DNA of 7,835 bases from an uncultured Rhodobiaceae bacterium (GTDB lineage Bacteria; Pseudomonadota; Alphaproteobacteria; RS24). Under the pieces are notes generated by a model that worked only from the letters and a program-made list of their open reading frames with translations, ran no database searches and was not told where the DNA came from. The stretch spans positions 1 to 7,835 of the forward strand of contig CAJWBV010000032.1 of assembly GCA_913020275.1 (NCBI GenBank). Direction: 5' to 3'. Position numbers and translations under genes: made by a program. Positions 6,709-7,835 of the stretch are shown piece by piece (the stretch's first letter is position 1; every line of letters starts with the position of its first letter).

Positions 6709-7818
6709 ATGCGGCTGGGCGCGCTTCTTTACACATTGGGATATGGCGGCGCCATGCTTGCCTTGTGCATGTTGGTGCCGCTGATTGTGAGCATTGCCGG
6801 TGGCCATTGGGCGCATGCGCGAAACTTCACCATGGGCCTGACACTGACAACATTTGTTTCCGGCGCCATGATTATTTCCGGCCTACCAACACGACGCCTG
6901 CCTGCGCGTAATATCGAATTGCTGGCGGTCATGCTTCTGTTTTGGTTTGTGTTGCCCATTCTGGCGTCGATTCCGCTGACCGGTGCCGTTCAGGTGCGCA
7001 GTTTCATGGCCGGATATTTCGAGGCCGTATCGGGTTTGACGACGTCCGGCGGTGGGGTGATTATTTATCCTCAGCTTGAAGATGCTCCGATTTTGGTCTG
7101 GCGCGCACTGCTCGGTTGGCTGGGTGGCTTGTGGACACTTGTGTTTGCCGTCGCGGTGCTCGCGCCCTTTGCCATAGGCGGCCTGTCGTTGGTCGGCAGC
7201 CCGCTTTTGCAACATGATGAGGATGCCGCGCTGTCATCACGGCTGGGGCGTCCTATGCGCGTTATTTTCCCATATTACCTGGCTCTCACAATGCTGGGCG
7301 TTATCGGCATGGCGGCAGGTGGTGATGGGTTTATCGCTTCTTTTTGCATGGCTCTGTCGGGCATATCGGGCACCGGCACAAGTGTTGTATCGGGCAGTGT
7401 TTACGACGCATTTTCGCTGCTGTCGCAATTGTCTTTGGCAACTTTGTGCATATTCAGCGCCTTAAGCCTGCCCGCCATCATAGCCATGACACAGATGCAG
7501 TCGGTGAAACTCTTCCGCGAAACCGAGTTCAAAGTGCTGCTTGCCATAATTATCAGCTTTGCTGCGATTTCTGCACTGACACAGGGCGGGGAGAGTTATT
7601 TCGCGCTGGTTTTTCAGGCCATCAGCCTTGCAACGACGGCGGGGTTCAACTTTTTGCCGGCGGATAATTTGAGCAGCTGGCCGGTTTTATGGGTCATGCT
7701 GCCGGTTTTCATTGGCGGCATGGGGCTTTCCATGGCGGGCGGTATCAAGATCAACCGTGCCATTCTGGTGGGCCGCGAATTGGCAAGCGAATTACGATAC
7801 CGCCATCCTTTAATATAA
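6709..7818 (+). CDS. trkH: Trk potassium channel subunit TrkH, stops before the fourth repeat
   Basis: Integral inner-membrane protein that conducts K+ as partner of TrkA. The family has two leading helices followed by four helix-pore-helix repeats, about 480 residues. This frame gives 369 residues: two leading helices (about 7-29 and 42-60) and three repeats. Their pore segments are VSGLTTSGGGV (107-117), LSGISGTGTS (216-225) and SLATTAGFN (306-314), each keeping the filter glycine. The third repeat ends in GGMGLSMAGGIKI (336-348), where the family usually has GGxxGSTxGGIK. The frame then reads ELRYRHPLI and stops at TAA 7816-7818, about where the family continues after ELRRLxHP. Repeat four is missing, and a channel of three repeats is not expected to work. 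The start follows the trkA stop by 5 bases with only a weak ribosome site, suggesting coupled translation. True truncation, frameshift and sequence error near the window edge cannot be told apart here. Confidence 0.85.
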   Translation: MRLGALLYTLGYGGAMLALCMLVPLIVSIAGGHWAHARNFTMGLTLTTFVSGAMIISGLPTRRLPARNIELLAVMLLFWFVLPILASIPLTGAVQVRSFMAGYFEAVSGLTTSGGGVIIYPQLEDAPILVWRALLGWLGGLWTLVFAVAVLAPFAIGGLSLVGSPLLQHDEDAALSSRLGRPMRVIFPYYLALTMLGVIGMAAGGDGFIASFCMALSGISGTGTSVVSGSVYDAFSLLSQLSLATLCIFSALSLPAIIAMTQMQSVKLFRETEFKVLLAIIISFAAISALTQGGESYFALVFQAISLATTAGFNFLPADNLSSWPVLWVMLPVFIGGMGLSMAGGIKINRAILVGRELASELRYRHPLI

Positions 7819-7835
7819 TTGTGTTATTACCTCCT
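7806..7835 (+). other. Possible shifted continuation of trkH at the window edge
   Basis: From base 7806 the reading frame two bases later than trkH stays open to the last base and reads S-F-N-I-I-V-L-L-P-P. A shift near the HP residues could therefore rejoin the missing fourth repeat. The remaining frame is closed by TAA at 7811-7813. The tract is AT-rich (TAATA at 7811-7815 and TATTA at 7825-7829 form a weak dyad), so it could equally be non-coding. Ten codons are too few to decide. Confidence 0.25.

Noticed and set aside
7829..7835. ACCTCCT at the right edge, reading AGGAGGT on the minus strand, as a ribosome binding site
   Set aside because: No ATG or GTG occurs at a suitable distance on the minus strand. 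The first ATG there lies over 20 bases on, inside antisense trkH.

Overview
The window reads as a stretch of alphaproteobacterial chromosome with five protein-coding genes, all on the + strand and tightly packed. The only sizeable non-coding stretch is a 166-base gap at 1491-1656. The assignment to Alphaproteobacteria rests on the NtrY/NtrX pair followed directly by trkA and trkH, an order known from that class, and on the NtrY-type kinase architecture. Base composition looks mixed to moderately GC-rich. A finer placement, such as a marine or SAR116-like lineage, would be a guess.

Layout. Bases 1-1490 hold the 3' part of metG (methionyl-tRNA synthetase), whose start and HIGH motif lie left of the window. 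Bases 1491-1656 form a leader region with several short dyads, a weak promoter candidate and a three-codon ORF behind a good ribosome binding site. Then come ntrY (1657-3909, membrane sensor kinase), ntrX (3909-5303, response regulator, sharing one base with ntrY), trkA (5324-6703, K+ channel regulatory subunit) and trkH (6709-7818, K+ translocating subunit). Gaps within ntrY-ntrX-trkA-trkH are -1, 20 and 5 bases, so the four are probably one operon. No tRNA, rRNA, insertion sequence, CRISPR array or clear intrinsic terminator is visible.

How the genes work together. NtrY senses an envelope or redox/nitrogen-related signal and passes phosphate to NtrX, a DNA-binding regulator. TrkA and TrkH form a K+ uptake system gated by nucleotide binding to TrkA. 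MetG is a housekeeping gene and probably belongs to a separate transcription unit.

I see no new multi-gene system here. The points worth a second look are: (1) the trkH frame stops after about 369 codons, before the fourth pore repeat, 17 bases from the right edge, while another frame stays open; (2) NtrX has Asn where the Walker B motif normally has Glu, and lacks the GAFTGA loop, so its AAA+ domain is probably not a normal ATPase or sigma-54 activator; (3) the leader of ntrY holds clustered dyads including a CAA-N5-TTG site, plus a mini-ORF that takes the best ribosome binding site; (4) metG, not ntrC, lies upstream of ntrY. Both edges cut genes, so the window may be a whole short contig, and oddities at its right end need care.
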